From contig JBFJVZ010000169.1 in assembly GCA_041623895.1 (NCBI GenBank), positions 1 to 14,997 on the forward strand: a stretch of DNA of 14,997 bases. Direction: 5' to 3'. Shown piece by piece: positions 14,635 to 14,997 of this stretch (positions are counted from its first letter, which is position 1; the number at the start of each line of letters is the position of its first letter). The translations under genes were made by a program, and so were the position numbers. Under the pieces are notes generated by a model that was not told the DNA's origin, did not search any database, and worked only from the letters and a program-made list of their open reading frames with translations. Source of the stretch: JBFJVZ01 sp041623895 (lineage in GTDB: Bacteria > Planctomycetota > Planctomycetia > Pirellulales > Pirellulaceae).

Positions 14635-14806
14635 CATCCGTTTGTTACGTCCAAGACAACATGACTTTCCTGGGGCGAGGCTCCTGCTGAGCCGTGACGT
14701 GGGAAAACGCTTGGCGGCTCCGCGGGAGCGTCGCCCTCCCGGAGGTTGGGAAACTTGTCGTTCACGAGTAACAGAAAAACGTAGATACCCGTCTCCTTTC
14801 ACCACC
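14635..14806. repeat. Direct repeat copy 1 (172 bp) with internal palindrome
   Basis: Begins CATCCGTTTGTTACGTCC and ends CTCCTTTCACCACC. It contains an imperfect palindrome with arms at 14672-14694 and 14715-14740 around a 20-base loop. It differs from copy 2 by three substitutions and a three-base deletion in the left arm, which shortens the pairing. Possible short reading frames inside it are arginine/proline-rich translations of the palindrome, not genes. Confidence 0.9.
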
Positions 14807-14822
14807 CCAGCCTCGCTGAAAA

Positions 14823-14997
14823 CATCCGTTTGTTGCGTCCAAGACAACATGACTTTCCTGGGAGGGCGAAGCTCCTGCTGAGCCGTGACGTGGGAAAACG
14901 CTTGGCGGCTCCGCGGGAGCGTCGCCCTCCCGGAGGTTGGGAAACTTGTCTTTCACGAGTAACAGAAAAACGTAGATACCCGTCTCCTTTCACCACC
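14823..14997. repeat. Direct repeat copy 2 with internal palindrome, reaching the window end
   Basis: About 97 % identical to copy 1, starting 188 bases after it with a 16-base spacer. The palindrome arms (14860-14885 and 14906-14931) pair over 26 bases with three mismatches around the 20-base loop TGACGTGGGAAAACGCTTGG. The last base of the window coincides with the end of the repeat, so more copies may follow. Confidence 0.9.

Noticed and set aside
14635..14997. CRISPR array
   Set aside because: There are two long copies with an internal palindrome and a 16-base spacer, not many short repeats with regular unique spacers.
14451..14997. Several short frames with Arg/Pro-rich products after ptsI
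   Set aside because: They are readings of the palindromic repeats in different frames, with no ribosome binding sites.

Overview
The window looks like chromosomal DNA of a planctomycete, probably a Rhodopirellula/Pirellulaceae-like bacterium. That is an inference from three things: a long MoxR/Bat (MoxR AAA+ plus von Willebrand factor A, 'MAV') operon; moderate GC content; and G+C-rich palindromic repeats whose arms carry GCTCCTGCTGAGCCG, which I recall as typical of such genomes. No database search was possible.

Left two thirds (20-10447, all minus strand, transcribed right to left): a seven-gene operon in the order moxR, DUF58 protein, DUF4381/BatD-like membrane protein, batA, a batB-batC fusion, batD, batE. 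Apart from the first junction, every gene overlaps or abuts the next (4 bp, 8 bp, 0 bp, 1 bp, 1 bp), so translation is probably coupled. The exception is a ~200-bp gap between moxR and the DUF58 gene, which holds a 15-bp tandem repeat and a large 26-bp-arm palindrome. The MoxR ATPase is expected to act on the VWA proteins. Three intact or near-intact MIDAS sites are present (DUF58 protein, BatA, BatB part). The BatB part is fused to a TPR region and then about 650 residues of predicted helical, glutamine-rich sequence. BatD and BatE are exported or membrane-anchored partners.

Middle (10649-12244, minus strand): three tandem, diverged small heat-shock protein (Hsp20/alpha-crystallin) genes. 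Each has a recognisable Shine-Dalgarno sequence. The leader of the first can fold into a short hairpin that hides its Shine-Dalgarno sequence, a candidate RNA thermometer. Two strong hairpins lie between the first and second genes. Transcription may continue from the third into the moxR operon about 200 bp downstream, or the operon may have its own weak promoter.

Right (12245-14997): a ~515-bp divergent intergenic region with a convincing sigma70-type promoter (TTGACT-N17-GATAAT) for ptsI on the plus strand. ptsI encodes enzyme I of the phosphotransferase system and probably starts at a GTG codon at 12799 rather than the upstream ATG at 12760. No HPr or EII gene is visible next to it. Downstream of ptsI there are no genes. 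The DNA is filled by two ~97 % identical ~172-bp direct repeats, each with a large palindrome of the same family as the one inside the bat operon, plus a truncated third fragment.
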